The notes under the pieces: generated by a model
Told to the model about the DNA's origin: nothing
Seen by the model: only the letters and a program-made list of their open reading frames with translations
The model's database searches: none
Shown: in pieces, positions 8,069 to 16,943 of the stretch
Layout: the number at the start of each line of letters is the position of its first letter
Numbering within the stretch: position 1 is the stretch's first letter
Program-made: the position numbers and the translations under genes
Virus record (IMG/VR): IMGVR_UViG_3300046516_001816
Location: 186,001 to 250,000 of that record
Length of the DNA: 64,000 nt
Direction: 5' to 3' (one strand)
Origin: a virus

Positions 8069-8539
8069 ATGAAGATTGAAGACTTTTTGAACATGCCGAA
8101 CCGGGCCGTGATAGCGACGTTCTATATCGTGCTCGCTGAAGATTTGGTGGTCAATGGCAAGGAAGACTTGTGGAAACCTTTCGTGAAGGAAGGCGACCAG
8201 GCGACCCTGGGGCTGGTCGACGACATCGTCTTGGCGATGATTCACCAGAACACCGCGGCGAAGAAAGCGCGCTATTTGAAGTGTGAGCGCGCGAACCTGT
8301 ACTCGGTTGACGTGGTGGTGCTCAATCCCCTGTGTGTCACCACCCACGACACCGCACCCTACGACACCTTTCTCGACGAGTTCAAGCGCAACGAAGCGCC
8401 GCTGGGAATGGTCAATCCGGTGCACGACGCGGTAGTGTATATCCCGTCTCAGCCCTCCGACATGCGGCGCGAGCTCACGCTGCTCGATCCGGCGAATCAG
8501 GTGCTCTCGTGTCGCTTTGTCGAGACGCTGGAAACATAA
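8069..8539 (+). CDS. Hypothetical protein, tandem paralogue of the next gene
   Basis: A 156-aa protein. The start at 8069 is preferred over 8066 because AGGAG is 6 bp upstream of 8069. It shares blocks V-I-A-T-F-Y, Y-S-V-D-V-V-V-L-N-P-L and D-A-V-V-Y-I-P followed by R-R-E-L-T-L-L-x-P with the gene at 8565, indicating tandem duplication. No known domain was recognised. Confidence 0.65.
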   Translation: MKIEDFLNMPNRAVIATFYIVLAEDLVVNGKEDLWKPFVKEGDQATLGLVDDIVLAMIHQNTAAKKARYLKCERANLYSVDVVVLNPLCVTTHDTAPYDTFLDEFKRNEAPLGMVNPVHDAVVYIPSQPSDMRRELTLLDPANQVLSCRFVETLET

Positions 8540-8564
8540 CACATCTAAACCAAGGAGTAGCGTC

Positions 8565-9596
8565 ATGCGTTTTGAAGAAATGCGTTACGGACTCATTAAG
8601 CCCGTTATTGCCACGTTCTACCACTGGCACAGTCCGGATACCCGCGGGGCCGCGGGTCGTCTCACCAAGGACATGATCGACAACGATCAACCTTTCTATG
8701 TTTCCGATGACATTCATACTTGGGCCTCCCCGTGGCTCGAGGGCTGCAAGCTCTATGCAGTGGACTGTCTGATCGCGAAACCCTTCCCCTTGTTTGAACA
8801 GTTCATCCCCCGTGAACTGATGAACGGCATCGAAGCGGACATTCTGTTTAAACGCGAGCTCTTCGACTCGGTGATCTATACCCCGCACCCCTTTGGTCGG
8901 GGACATCGCGAGATGGCGCTCTTGCGTCCGAAGCAGCAGATCCTCTCGATTGTGCCGATCACCTACAATGTTGACGAGATCAAGCGTCACCAGAAAACCG
9001 CGGGTTGGAACTGGACCACGTTGATGGGCTGGCATAATGGCGAAGTCGTCCCGCCCTGGGAAGAACAGCCGGAGATGCCATATGACGCTGAGCTGAGTAT
9101 GCTGCGCAAGCAGAACAACGAGTTCCATCAGTTCATGAACAAACTGATGACGACCTTGTTGCAAGCCGAAGCCGATGATCGGTCCGAGGCGCAAGAAGAC
9201 GATACTGAACCGTGTCTGTCGCCTGCCACGCAAGCACTCGCTCAACGCGACATCGAGAACCGGATTCGCACCCAGCCTCCCCATGTGCCTGAGTCCAAGC
9301 TGGCACAACAACCCGAGCCCGAGAATCCCCTTACCGCGCTCGAGAAGGCGGCCATGCATGAGCGGATCCAACTGATCAAGACGTTCCCGCCTGAATTCGC
9401 CGCCCAGCAAAAGGCGGCCGCCCACGCAGAAGGGTTCGAGCTCGATCCGGATCAGATCGTCATCGGTGGCTGGGTCTATGACTGGCGTAACAGCATCGAG
9501 GAAATTATCGATGCCTTGCAAAATGACACGCCGGCGCGCAACGCATTAAAGGAGTACACGTTTCACGTAGGTAGTGTGAACGTGGGACTATTCTAA
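8565..9596 (+). CDS. Hypothetical protein, enlarged paralogue of previous gene
   Basis: A 343-aa protein starting after CCAAGGAGTAG. Residues ~1-150 are paralogous to the preceding gene (V-I-A-T-F-Y, Y-A-V-D-C-L-I-A-K-P, D-S-V-I-Y-T-P). A predicted coiled coil follows (around residues 170-200), then a Gln/Pro/Glu-rich linker and a short globular end with a G-G-W-V-Y-D-W-R motif. The extra C-terminal module is a clear gain relative to the shorter copy. Function unknown. Confidence 0.65.
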   Translation: MRFEEMRYGLIKPVIATFYHWHSPDTRGAAGRLTKDMIDNDQPFYVSDDIHTWASPWLEGCKLYAVDCLIAKPFPLFEQFIPRELMNGIEADILFKRELFDSVIYTPHPFGRGHREMALLRPKQQILSIVPITYNVDEIKRHQKTAGWNWTTLMGWHNGEVVPPWEEQPEMPYDAELSMLRKQNNEFHQFMNKLMTTLLQAEADDRSEAQEDDTEPCLSPATQALAQRDIENRIRTQPPHVPESKLAQQPEPENPLTALEKAAMHERIQLIKTFPPEFAAQQKAAAHAEGFELDPDQIVIGGWVYDWRNSIEEIIDALQNDTPARNALKEYTFHVGSVNVGLF

Positions 9597-9617
9597 CACC
9601 AAGGAAAAAAAGACAGC

Positions 9618-10559
9618 ATGACTTGCATCGTGTGGCACAAAGGTAAGCTGTATGCGGATTCGTATACCGTGAAAGAAAACGAGACCTTCCAGTCGCTCAC
9701 CAAGATTACGCAGTACGTCACGCCCGTGAAGGTGGTCTGCACGCTGCCGGGGTTTGACATCAATGACCGGGTGTTTGCCTGGACGGGCTCGGGTGGCAAT
9801 GCCGCCATGAAGAAGTTTGCCGATTGGCTGGAAATCGAAGGCGCGAACCCGGACGCTCAAGGTCGGTTTGGCGCTATCTTTGATTTCTATACGTTGGTGG
9901 CCGATCAGCAGTTGGTCAACGGCATGGGCAATCTGTTCGAGATCTTCTTTGTGGGCGAACAGTACAACCATAGCTTTCGGTTGGACTACACGAAGGGCTT
10001 TTCGTATCAGCGGCTGGATAAGAACGAGTCGGTCTTCTACGGCTCGGGTCACCAGCTGTGCCTGAACTTCATGAAGGAATGGCAGGATCCGGTGCGTGCC
10101 ATGCTGGAAACCTTCTTTATCGATCCGGCCTCGGGCGGCATGATCGAGATCTGGGGATGGCGCGAACCGAGACCCGAAGATGTCCTGCCGCACTTTCATC
10201 GCGAAGGCATCGTGATGGATATTCCGAAGGAGCATCTGCGGTACTTCTTGGACCATCTGTGCAAGAATAAGCGGAAGCCGATTCCGCCGCACTATATCCG
10301 TAAGGGTGAGGCGGACGTGATGCTCGCACGCGCGGCGAAGCTTAACCTGGAATTGGAAGAGACGATCGCCAAGCAAGCCAGGTTGATTGCACGTCTTCAG
10401 AAACAGTTGGGGATCGTGCCAGCGAAGAAGGTAGTCAAAAAACCGGCTGCCAAGAAAGTCGAAGTCCACGCACTACCTGCGCCGAAGTCCGCAGGCCAAC
10501 CGATAGTTGGGACCAAGCGTGCGTCGCTTAAGCCCAATCACCGTCAACCATCCATCTAA
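9618..10559 (+). CDS. Proteasome/HslV-like Ntn-hydrolase candidate with C-terminal coiled coil
   Basis: A 313-aa protein. The N-terminus M-T-C-I-V-W-H-K-G-K-L-Y-A-D-S resembles phage proteasome-beta/HslV-like proteins (M-T-T-I-A-Y-x-x-G-x-x-A-A-D-S), with Thr2 as the would-be N-terminal nucleophile. A later S-V-F-Y-G-S-G-H segment matches the conserved G-S-G of that fold. Residues ~235-265 form a coiled coil and the tail (~270-313) is Lys/Pro-rich and basic. The N-terminal catalytic assignment is by motif only. It could be an inactive structural relative. Confidence 0.55.
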   Translation: MTCIVWHKGKLYADSYTVKENETFQSLTKITQYVTPVKVVCTLPGFDINDRVFAWTGSGGNAAMKKFADWLEIEGANPDAQGRFGAIFDFYTLVADQQLVNGMGNLFEIFFVGEQYNHSFRLDYTKGFSYQRLDKNESVFYGSGHQLCLNFMKEWQDPVRAMLETFFIDPASGGMIEIWGWREPRPEDVLPHFHREGIVMDIPKEHLRYFLDHLCKNKRKPIPPHYIRKGEADVMLARAAKLNLELEETIAKQARLIARLQKQLGIVPAKKVVKKPAAKKVEVHALPAPKSAGQPIVGTKRASLKPNHRQPSI

Positions 10560-10584
10560 CCAGTAGAACGAGGTCGTTTCAAAG

Positions 10585-10962
10585 ATGAACAAAGTAATCG
10601 CTTACCTGCAACGCGCATTCGAAGGCCGTGACCTGGAGAAGGACGCCGACGCCCTCGAGATGAAGGTCGAAGAACTGAAGGCACTGATTGAACACGGCGG
10701 CATGATTACCGCAGCGTTCGCCAAGAAGCTGGAAGGCGCTATCAATTCGATCCGCGCAGGCGAGCTGCTCGACACGCAACTCGAACAAGCCAAGGATGAA
10801 TCTCGCAGCATCGCACTGACGCCTGCTGAGAAGAAAGCTGCCAAGCAGGCAGCGTCCGCGTCGAACACGACGTCCAGCCCGCGTACGCCGTCGCAGGGCT
10901 CGGCCCGTCCCTATGGTGCCGCTGGCGCCCAGGGCAATTACCGTACCGCGTATCGTTTCTAA
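10585..10962 (+). CDS. Helical protein with disordered Ser/Pro/Gly tail
   Basis: A 125-aa protein: residues 1-65 are amphipathic helices rich in Glu and Lys (K-V-E-E-L-K-A-L-I-E), then an Ala/Lys helix, then a low-complexity Ser/Thr/Pro/Gly C-terminus. RBS-like GAGG lies upstream. Function not recognised. A CGGGGAGC...CTCCCCG hairpin without a T-run lies just after it (10976-10995). Confidence 0.6.
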   Translation: MNKVIAYLQRAFEGRDLEKDADALEMKVEELKALIEHGGMITAAFAKKLEGAINSIRAGELLDTQLEQAKDESRSIALTPAEKKAAKQAASASNTTSSPRTPSQGSARPYGAAGAQGNYRTAYRF

Positions 10963-11031
10963 GCAAGTGCAGCATCGGGGAGCGTTGACTCCCCGTACAA
11001 CTTCTAATCAACCAAACGAAAGGAACCAATG

Positions 11032-11322
11032 ATGGCTAAGAAAGAAGTGACTCCCGGCGCGCTTTGCAAGATCATCGGTTCTGTCGATGGTCCGAATGGG
11101 AAGTCAGTGGGCAGGCAGTGTCGTGCCGTGGAACGTCATCAGCAAGAGCACGTGCTGCACGGCCCGATCTGGCTCTGTGAGTCGGTGGATGGTGCAGACT
11201 TTGTGACGCAGTATGGAGCGCTCGGGTCCCGCGCGCACTTTGCCGAGGACTGGTTGTTAGTGCTGGACGAAGATCCCAACGCGTTGCCGCGCATCACCGA
11301 AAAGGAGCTAGAACATGGCTGA
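11032..11322 (+). CDS. Small SH3/KOW-like barrel protein (hypothetical)
   Basis: A 96-aa protein. ATG 11032 is favoured over 11029 by spacing from AGGA. The P-G-A-L-C-K-I-I-G start and the alternating strand pattern suggest a small beta barrel (KOW or SH3-like), a weak inference. Its end overlaps the next gene by 8 bp. Confidence 0.55.
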   Translation: MAKKEVTPGALCKIIGSVDGPNGKSVGRQCRAVERHQQEHVLHGPIWLCESVDGADFVTQYGALGSRAHFAEDWLLVLDEDPNALPRITEKELEHG

Positions 11323-11683
11323 TCAGAACCAGATCTACCGAATTCGTTTTAAAGTAGGTGAGAAGACCTACTTCTTCGTGAATGCCATGAGTCCCACTCG
11401 TGCATTGACTGACGACCCGCATCAGGCCCAGCGGTTTATGTCTGAGACGAGTGTCGCGATGATCTCGCAACAGATCCTCGATGGTCGCAGCCGATCGACG
11501 GGTCCGACTCAGTACTTCACGGTCCTGAAGACGCGTCTTCTCTCACTGAATCCGGCAGTGCGTGCCTCGATGCACGTCGACTACGCACGTATCCTGTCGG
11601 ACGGATTGGCGGGGGTCTGGTCGGAAATGCCAAAAGGTGGCGTCTTTTTAAACATCCCAAATCAGCAAATCAAACATGCCTGA
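11315..11683 (+). CDS. Hypothetical phage protein
   Basis: A 122-aa protein translated from an ATG inside the end of the previous gene, with AAGGAG upstream. It begins with a strand-rich segment (I-Y-R-I-R-F-K-V-G-E-K-T-Y-F-F-V). It overlaps the following small gene by 8 bp. No family recognised. Confidence 0.6.
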   Translation: MADQNQIYRIRFKVGEKTYFFVNAMSPTRALTDDPHQAQRFMSETSVAMISQQILDGRSRSTGPTQYFTVLKTRLLSLNPAVRASMHVDYARILSDGLAGVWSEMPKGGVFLNIPNQQIKHA

Positions 11684-11852
11684 CGAGAAAGAACAAAACA
11701 AAGACGCCCCCCTGACTCAGGAAGGCGTCAAAACGGGCCTCAGGGAGGCCATTGAGCTTGTCCAGCAGTTGGGTAAGGCCAGCAACGGTCAGCCGCTTAC
11801 GCCGGGTTTTATCGCGTTTAAGCTGACCCAGCATCTGAGGAGCAAAGAGTGA
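11676..11852 (+). CDS. Small 58-aa hypothetical protein
   Basis: A short reading frame between 11315-11683 and the membrane protein at 11852, overlapping both neighbours (8 bp at the start, 1 bp at the stop). It is charged at the N-terminus and helical thereafter (L-R-E-A-I-E-L-V-Q-Q-L). The seamless overlaps support that it is translated. Function unknown. Confidence 0.55.
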   Translation: MPDEKEQNKDAPLTQEGVKTGLREAIELVQQLGKASNGQPLTPGFIAFKLTQHLRSKE

Positions 11853-12103
11853 TGGAACTCGCAAATCACTTGCTGGCTTCCCGCGAATTCTTTATGGGCG
11901 CGCTGGTGATGGGCATCCTGATGTTCGTGCTGATGGTCTACGCGGGCTATCTGCGGGCGCAGAATCTGTACCTCTCGTATCGCGCCGGCACCCCGGTGAA
12001 GCTCGGCGATGAGTTCTATTACCTGGTCCCTGAGGGCCAGTACAACCGGCTGATGACGCTGAAAAACCAACACGTCCAAGAACTAAGGAAACGAAGAATA
12101 TGA
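11852..12103 (+). CDS. Small single-span membrane protein
   Basis: An 83-aa protein starting at ATG 11852 (GTG 11849 is in frame), with GAGGAG upstream. One strong transmembrane helix (residues ~14-35, rich in Met, Leu, Val) is followed by a basic cytoplasmic-type tail. Its stop overlaps the dCTP deaminase start (ATGA). Confidence 0.65.
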   Translation: MELANHLLASREFFMGALVMGILMFVLMVYAGYLRAQNLYLSYRAGTPVKLGDEFYYLVPEGQYNRLMTLKNQHVQELRKRRI

Positions 12104-12876
12104 GCATCCTGTCTGACAACCAGATTCGCAGCCGTTGCCTGATTCCGACGCACGTGTTTGTAAATACCCAGAATGCGACGCGTACGTACTATCACGTCGC
12201 TGATAGCGCCATCTACGTGATGAATACGGGCCGGGTCGCGACGACTGACAACGCTTACGCGCACTGGAAGAGCTTGCTGCGCCCCCTCACGGAGGCGGAG
12301 ATCGCCGGTTATTGCGCGATGTATCCGCGCATGATCGCGCCGTTTGAAACGGAGCTGGTTCGTCAACGTAGTATCCCACTCAGTGAGGTGCACGGCTACA
12401 TCGAAAAGGTCATCTCCTACGGCACGTCGTCTTACGGCTACGACGTACGCTGCGCCGACGAGTTTAAGATCTTCACCAACATCAATTCGACGGTGATCGA
12501 TCCGAAGAACTTCGACGACAAGTCGTTCGTGGACTTTAAGGGCGATGTCTGTATCATCCCCCCGAATTCGTTTGCGCTCGCGCGCACCGTGGAGAAGTTC
12601 CATATCCCGCGCGACGTGCTGACGGTCTGCTTGGGCAAATCGACCTACGCGCGCTGCGGTATCATCGTGAACGTGACACCGTTCGAGCCGGAATGGGAAG
12701 GCTACGTGACGCTGGAGTTCAGCAACACGACGCCATTGCCCGCGAAGATCTACGCCCATGAAGGCGTGGCGCAAGTGCTGTTCCTGAAGGCCGACGATAC
12801 GTGCGAGACGTCGTACGCAGACCGCGGTGGCAAGTATCAGGGCCAGGCTGCTGAAGTCGTCTGTCCGAAAGTCTAA
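12100..12876 (+). CDS. dcd: dCTP deaminase with an N-terminal insertion
   Basis: Converts dCTP to dUTP for thymidylate synthesis. From residue ~98 to the end it reads as a full Dcd: [32 protein letters not shown] (R and nearby Glu/Ser of the active site) and D-R-G-G-K-Y-Q-G-Q. The family is normally ~190 aa; this protein is 258 aa. The first 13 residues match the Dcd start (M-S-I-x-S-D-x-x-I-R), so ~65 extra residues (about 14-78) sit between the two parts as an insertion. The core is strikingly similar to Burkholderiales enzymes, suggesting acquisition from a host. Role: phage nucleotide metabolism together with DHFR at 31401. Confidence 0.93.
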   Translation: MSILSDNQIRSRCLIPTHVFVNTQNATRTYYHVADSAIYVMNTGRVATTDNAYAHWKSLLRPLTEAEIAGYCAMYPRMIAPFETELVRQRSIPLSEVHGYIEKVISYGTSSYGYDVRCADEFKIFTNINSTVIDPKNFDDKSFVDFKGDVCIIPPNSFALARTVEKFHIPRDVLTVCLGKSTYARCGIIVNVTPFEPEWEGYVTLEFSNTTPLPAKIYAHEGVAQVLFLKADDTCETSYADRGGKYQGQAAEVVCPKV

Positions 12877-12885
12877 GGAGGCTGT

Positions 12886-13401
12886 ATGGCAAAAACCAAG
12901 TATATCGGTGTTGACGTTGACAAGATCCAGTCTTTTATTGATTACTTGCGTTTACGTTACTCCCAGCTGAATGGAGTTATCTGCTGGGAGAAGCCTAAAG
13001 ATCTTGTTCATCTCGGTAGCTGCGAGGTGTGCGAAGTCATGCATGCGTTCTACCAACTTGGTAGCGAGCGATTTGAAAAAATTCACTGGTCGGATAATTT
13101 CAACGAGTCCGCTTACCGCAAGCTACTTGGTGAAGTCATTCAGGTCATCTTGCGCTTTCATGATCCGGAACTCAAGCGCGCTGCAAAAGCCAACGCACTG
13201 TATTGGAGCAAAGATATTGCCGAGGTAGTGTGGCGGTGTGATGCTTATGCACAGGCGGGTGGCGACGTGGGTGTCGATCATCTGTTGGCCGGCGCTTGGC
13301 TTAACGATGGTGCCAAGCGGATGAAAGGGACCTACGATTGGATTGTGCGCGAGCCTTTGCCGATTCCGCGTCCCGAGGCAATTGTTATTCCCAAAGTGTA
13401 A
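12886..13401 (+). CDS. Hypothetical phage protein
   Basis: A 171-aa protein with strong AGGAGG RBS 10 bp after dcd, so probably cotranscribed. The N-terminal half is helical with two cysteines (C-E-V-C). No catalytic motif recognised. Confidence 0.6.
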   Translation: MAKTKYIGVDVDKIQSFIDYLRLRYSQLNGVICWEKPKDLVHLGSCEVCEVMHAFYQLGSERFEKIHWSDNFNESAYRKLLGEVIQVILRFHDPELKRAAKANALYWSKDIAEVVWRCDAYAQAGGDVGVDHLLAGAWLNDGAKRMKGTYDWIVREPLPIPRPEAIVIPKV

Positions 13402-13407
13402 GTCACA

Positions 13408-13452
13408 GTAGATCCATGGTCCGCGCCGTGGGTCTACCTTTTATGCCGCCTC
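13408..13452 (+). terminator. Terminator followed by TTTTATGCCGCC
   Basis: AGATCCATGG-N6-CCGTGGGTCT hairpin, then ACCTTTTATGCCGCC. It closes the dcd operon. Confidence 0.75.
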
Positions 13453-13527
13453 AAAAATACTATGGAGACCAGACCAGCTCCAGGGCAACGTTGAAAGCCT
13501 TTTAGTAATAATAGCAATGAGGCTCGT

Positions 13528-14088
13528 ATGTGGCTACAACGCGGGGAAGTCCCACAGAAGTTCCGATCCATCCAACATATCGCAGGAGTGTTACTGAGCG
13601 TCGCAGGCGTCGCTGGCCTGAAGTATCGGGACAATGAGCTGGACCTATCTGAGTGTATCGGATTTACCCAGCATGAAACCATGATTGTTAACCTGGACTC
13701 CGGCTCCCAGAAAGTAACGGGGACCGTGATCGGTTTGATTACACCGCGCTCGGCAACCGTGCGTCTGGTGGAGATCGCCAAGGGTAACCTCTCGAAAGAA
13801 GTCATGCGCCTCCAAGCGCACCACTACCTCGTAGTGCCTGACTTTGATTTAGGTGAGAGCACTAAACCTCTCACCACGCTGTTTTACAAGAAGATGTGGG
13901 GTGTCGAACTCCATCAGCAAGCGGCTTTGCACTCTAGTGCGTGGGGCCAGTTTATCACGCACGCGGTGCAACTCCTCTTCCGGATGGATCATCCCACTGA
14001 CCTATCAGTCCAGGAAGAGGCAGAGATGTTGTTGCTTAACGTGATGCTCAAATGCATGGCGTCAAGCGGTCTGCCCAAAGCAGCTTAA
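13528..14088 (+). CDS. Hypothetical phage protein
   Basis: A 186-aa protein; ATG 13528 is preceded by ATGAGG. A short hydrophobic patch lies near residues 18-31 (I-A-G-V-L-L-S-V-A-G-V-A-G-L) without a signal-peptide layout. No domain recognised. Confidence 0.55.
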   Translation: MWLQRGEVPQKFRSIQHIAGVLLSVAGVAGLKYRDNELDLSECIGFTQHETMIVNLDSGSQKVTGTVIGLITPRSATVRLVEIAKGNLSKEVMRLQAHHYLVVPDFDLGESTKPLTTLFYKKMWGVELHQQAALHSSAWGQFITHAVQLLFRMDHPTDLSVQEEAEMLLLNVMLKCMASSGLPKAA

Positions 14089-14113
14089 TTCTTGAAGCGT
14101 ATCGAGGTGTACC

Positions 14114-14515
14114 GTGGACAACGTGGAAAACATTACCCTTCCGAGCGATGCATCGGGCGACGAGATTCTGGAAGCCCTGATCGAACAGATGGAAAGTCAA
14201 TCGCTGGCTGAGCGCTTTGACGAGTTTGTCACCACCGCCGTGATGACGGAAGACGAGCTGGATGAACTGCCTGAGGTCCCCACGGAGGCCGACTTACCGG
14301 GCTTTTACGTGATAGCACGGGTAACGACTGTGGATATTGGCGCGCAGTTGGACGTGAAAGGGATTGTGATCTCGATCTGGCCAGCGGAAGAACGCGAGTA
14401 CACGGACGACCTTCCTGCGGATCTGGATAAAGATCGCCACTGCCGCTTTTTGACGGTGAGCGATGAAGGGTTGATCGACGAAATGTACCTGTTACCGAAG
14501 TACACGCTGCACTGA
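14114..14515 (+). CDS. Acidic hypothetical protein
   Basis: A 133-aa protein with a GTG start at 14114 after GAGGTG. The N-terminal 60 residues are strongly acidic (D-E-L-D-E-L-P-E-V-P) and probably helical/disordered. The C-terminal half is strand-rich. Function unknown. Confidence 0.55.
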   Translation: MDNVENITLPSDASGDEILEALIEQMESQSLAERFDEFVTTAVMTEDELDELPEVPTEADLPGFYVIARVTTVDIGAQLDVKGIVISIWPAEEREYTDDLPADLDKDRHCRFLTVSDEGLIDEMYLLPKYTLH

Positions 14516-14527
14516 TGAAAACTTACT

Positions 14528-14566
14528 GGCTAGGGGTATGCCTATGGGCGTGTCCCTAGCTCTTAT
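14528..14566 (+). terminator. Terminator
   Basis: GGCTAGGG...CCCTAGCTC inverted repeat followed by TTATGCC, a truncated form of the recurrent tail motif. Confidence 0.65.
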
Positions 14567-14602
14567 GCCTTAAGATACCTAAACCAAGGAAACAAAAGCA
14601 TT

Positions 14603-15001
14603 ATGATGAATGTGAACCAACCCGATGACCCGATGCCCGAAACTGGGACGGCGCTGGACTTCGGCGCGCAACTCGGGGAGTTGATTAACAATCCGGCGAT
14701 CGCCCACGAGCTCGCCGAGAAGCTGGGCGCGGCAGTCCAGAAGGCTGTAAAGGATCTGGACGCGCTGTATCCGGAGCCGCACGTGCAGCACACCTACATG
14801 CTGCAACCGGGCACCTTTACCCTGCGCGGGGAAACGGTCCATGGCTTTAAGCTCACGATGAGTATCGTGGCTCAGGAAGACAGCGTCGAGCGCGGCACGC
14901 ATTACTATCTCGCGCTGAACAGCACCTTCGATCACGTGAAGAGCCTGGCACGTGAAGACGAGATTCAGGAGTGGAAGCTCGACCTTCCGAATCAAGCGTA
15001 A
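14603..15001 (+). CDS. Hypothetical phage protein
   Basis: A 132-aa protein; tandem ATGs at 14603/14606 follow AAACCAAGGAAAC at slightly long spacing. N-terminal helix pair (A-H-E-L-A-E-K-L-G-A-A-V-Q-K-A-V) then a strand-rich domain. No family recognised. Confidence 0.6.
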   Translation: MMNVNQPDDPMPETGTALDFGAQLGELINNPAIAHELAEKLGAAVQKAVKDLDALYPEPHVQHTYMLQPGTFTLRGETVHGFKLTMSIVAQEDSVERGTHYYLALNSTFDHVKSLAREDEIQEWKLDLPNQA

Positions 15002-15041
15002 GGCAAACCAAACTAACCACTAAACCAAAGGAAAATAATCC

Positions 15042-15476
15042 ATGAAGAAACCGACCGACATCATGCTGCTGCGCAGCGACAGCACGGGCATCGCTGGCAC
15101 CATCGCCAACGCCCAACACCACGCGCAGCACATCCTGCCGTTCATCGATGCGATGAAAGACGCGGTGAAATACCTCGGCTTCAAGCGCTGGAAGCAAGGC
15201 AACAACGTACACCAATTCATCACGCACGAGAACCGTACGCTCGTGCTGCGTCCGATCTGTAACGACGGGCAGTCGCCGTTTTACTGCGGGGTGCGCCTCG
15301 CGCTCAAACTTGGTCGCACCTCGACCGACGAACACCGTCTGATGGAAATCACCGATCCCGCAGAAGTGCCCCGCATGCTGGAAATGATGCGCGCTTTTGC
15401 TGAACCGCGGAAGGGTCGCCTCAACTCCGGCCATGAAAAGACGATGGCCGACGCCGCATTGAAAAAGGCTGCATAA
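15042..15476 (+). CDS. Hypothetical phage protein
   Basis: A 144-aa protein following an AAACCAAAGGA leader. It is basic with a His-rich segment (A-Q-H-H-A-Q-H) near residue 26. The block L-M-E-I-T-D-P resembles V-E-I-I-D-P in the next gene, a weak hint of distant paralogy. Function unknown. Confidence 0.6.
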   Translation: MKKPTDIMLLRSDSTGIAGTIANAQHHAQHILPFIDAMKDAVKYLGFKRWKQGNNVHQFITHENRTLVLRPICNDGQSPFYCGVRLALKLGRTSTDEHRLMEITDPAEVPRMLEMMRAFAEPRKGRLNSGHEKTMADAALKKAA

Positions 15477-15488
15477 ACGCAGCCCTCG

Positions 15489-15514
15489 GGCGGGGTGGCC
15501 ACTCCGCCTTTTAC
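15489..15514 (+). terminator. Probable terminator
   Basis: GGCGGGGTGGCCACTCCGCC hairpin followed by TTTTA. Confidence 0.65.
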
Positions 15515-15541
15515 AACACTAAACCAGGAATAAACCGGACC

Positions 15542-15922
15542 ATGAACCAAGTCGTACACAGCCGGATCTACGGCACCGATCTGAAAGAGATCGTCCCGAA
15601 CAAAGAGCTTTTCAAGAGCGTGGGTATCTGGATGACGAAGATGCTCAAGCAACTCAACCGGAACGTGGCGTCGCTGCCGGGGGTGAACCCGGCTGACAGC
15701 AATATCAGCACGCACTGTCTGCCGATCGTGATGACCCACGAGGAGCAAATCCATCGCGGCTGGTGTCTGGATATCTCGGCGCAGGTGAATAACGGCCTGC
15801 GGGTGCAAGCGCTCTGTTTCCTGCGCGCTGGCGACGACGGCTACACGGCGGTCGAAATCATTGACCCGAACCTCGTGTCGGAGTGGAATTACGTCAACCA
15901 AACCGTCCCGGAACTGGCATGA
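15542..15922 (+). CDS. Hypothetical phage protein
   Basis: A 126-aa protein with an AAACCAGGA leader. It overlaps the next gene (ATGA). The C-terminal block T-A-V-E-I-I-D-P resembles a segment of the preceding gene. No function recognised. Confidence 0.6.
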   Translation: MNQVVHSRIYGTDLKEIVPNKELFKSVGIWMTKMLKQLNRNVASLPGVNPADSNISTHCLPIVMTHEEQIHRGWCLDISAQVNNGLRVQALCFLRAGDDGYTAVEIIDPNLVSEWNYVNQTVPELA

Positions 15923-16566
15923 ACCACGTCATCTGCCCCAACGAGAAATGCCGCTCCACTGTCTATATTGGCAGCGAGCTCTGGGACCAGATGACGCAAC
16001 CGGGCAGCCTGGCCGTGATCGGGTGTCCGTATTGCAGCTGGCGAATACCCGGCGCCCATTTACAGAACATCAAACACCGTCTGAATCATGGGTGGTGGAG
16101 TATCGGCAACGCGGGTCACGTCATTCTGCACAATGACGCAGGCGATGCCTATCCGGAGAAAGTGGTCCCCGATGATCCGTCGACGATCCTGGGACCCTTG
16201 CCCTTTCTGATGGTGCGGGCCAATCGCGTGGGTCCGAACAACGAGTTGCCACCGGCCGAATGGGTGCATATCCCCGTCGGTCAGTACGGCGACTGTCGCG
16301 ATGAAGTCCTGGGTGGCGTGGCGTACAAAGCCTGGTACAAGAAACGCATGCCGCTCGTGAAGCATGGTGAAAAGATTCAGCTGGAGTTAAGTCAGGACGA
16401 GATTGATGCGATTGTGTATGCCGCCAAAAAGATGTACGGCGACGAAGCCTACGCCTGTGTCTCGGAAATGGTGATGTACGACGGCTATGGTCAATTCGTG
16501 CACCGGGGTAATATCGACCCCCTCGCCCTCGGTGCCTTTAACGGTGTGACGATTGACGTCGCATAA
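15919..16566 (+). CDS. Zinc-ribbon-containing hypothetical protein
   Basis: A 215-aa protein. The start at 15919 is chosen because it forms an ATGA overlap and puts the Cys motif at the N-terminus; an upstream in-frame start is inside the previous gene. Residues ~6-39 carry C-P-N-E-K-C...C-P-Y-C, a zinc-ribbon-like pair of Cys motifs. The rest has no recognised domain. RNA or DNA binding is possible. Confidence 0.65.
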   Translation: MNHVICPNEKCRSTVYIGSELWDQMTQPGSLAVIGCPYCSWRIPGAHLQNIKHRLNHGWWSIGNAGHVILHNDAGDAYPEKVVPDDPSTILGPLPFLMVRANRVGPNNELPPAEWVHIPVGQYGDCRDEVLGGVAYKAWYKKRMPLVKHGEKIQLELSQDEIDAIVYAAKKMYGDEAYACVSEMVMYDGYGQFVHRGNIDPLALGAFNGVTIDVA

Positions 16567-16578
16567 GGAGCGTGAAGG

Positions 16579-16920
16579 ATGTTTGTACCCCCCAAGGACG
16601 GGAATATCACCCAGTGGATCTTGGATAACCTTGCAGAGCCTTCCCCGACTCTGATTGGCCAGGTCAAGCTGATGTGGGATTCCCTGGATGAAACCCGCAA
16701 GGACATGGGCTTAGGTCCCACCGATGTGGATTTCGCTCTGGGTATGGCGGAGATTCATTTCAAAAACGGCGAGCAGAAGATCGCTTACCGATTGCGCTTT
16801 ATGTTCCCCCAACAGGAAGAAGTGGCATTCTTCCTGATGCTTAATCCGAATAACAAGATCGTCCAGATTATCTTCCAGGGCGACCACATGACTGAGAGCC
16901 AGGCAGCTACCTTTCAGTAA
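16579..16920 (+). CDS. Hypothetical phage protein
   Basis: A 113-aa protein preceded by AAGGAG. It has a helical start and a beta-hairpin-rich centre (I-A-Y-R-L-R-F-M-F). Function unknown. Confidence 0.55.
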   Translation: MFVPPKDGNITQWILDNLAEPSPTLIGQVKLMWDSLDETRKDMGLGPTDVDFALGMAEIHFKNGEQKIAYRLRFMFPQQEEVAFFLMLNPNNKIVQIIFQGDHMTESQAATFQ

Positions 16921-16943
16921 CAACTCTAAACCAAGGAAGCACC

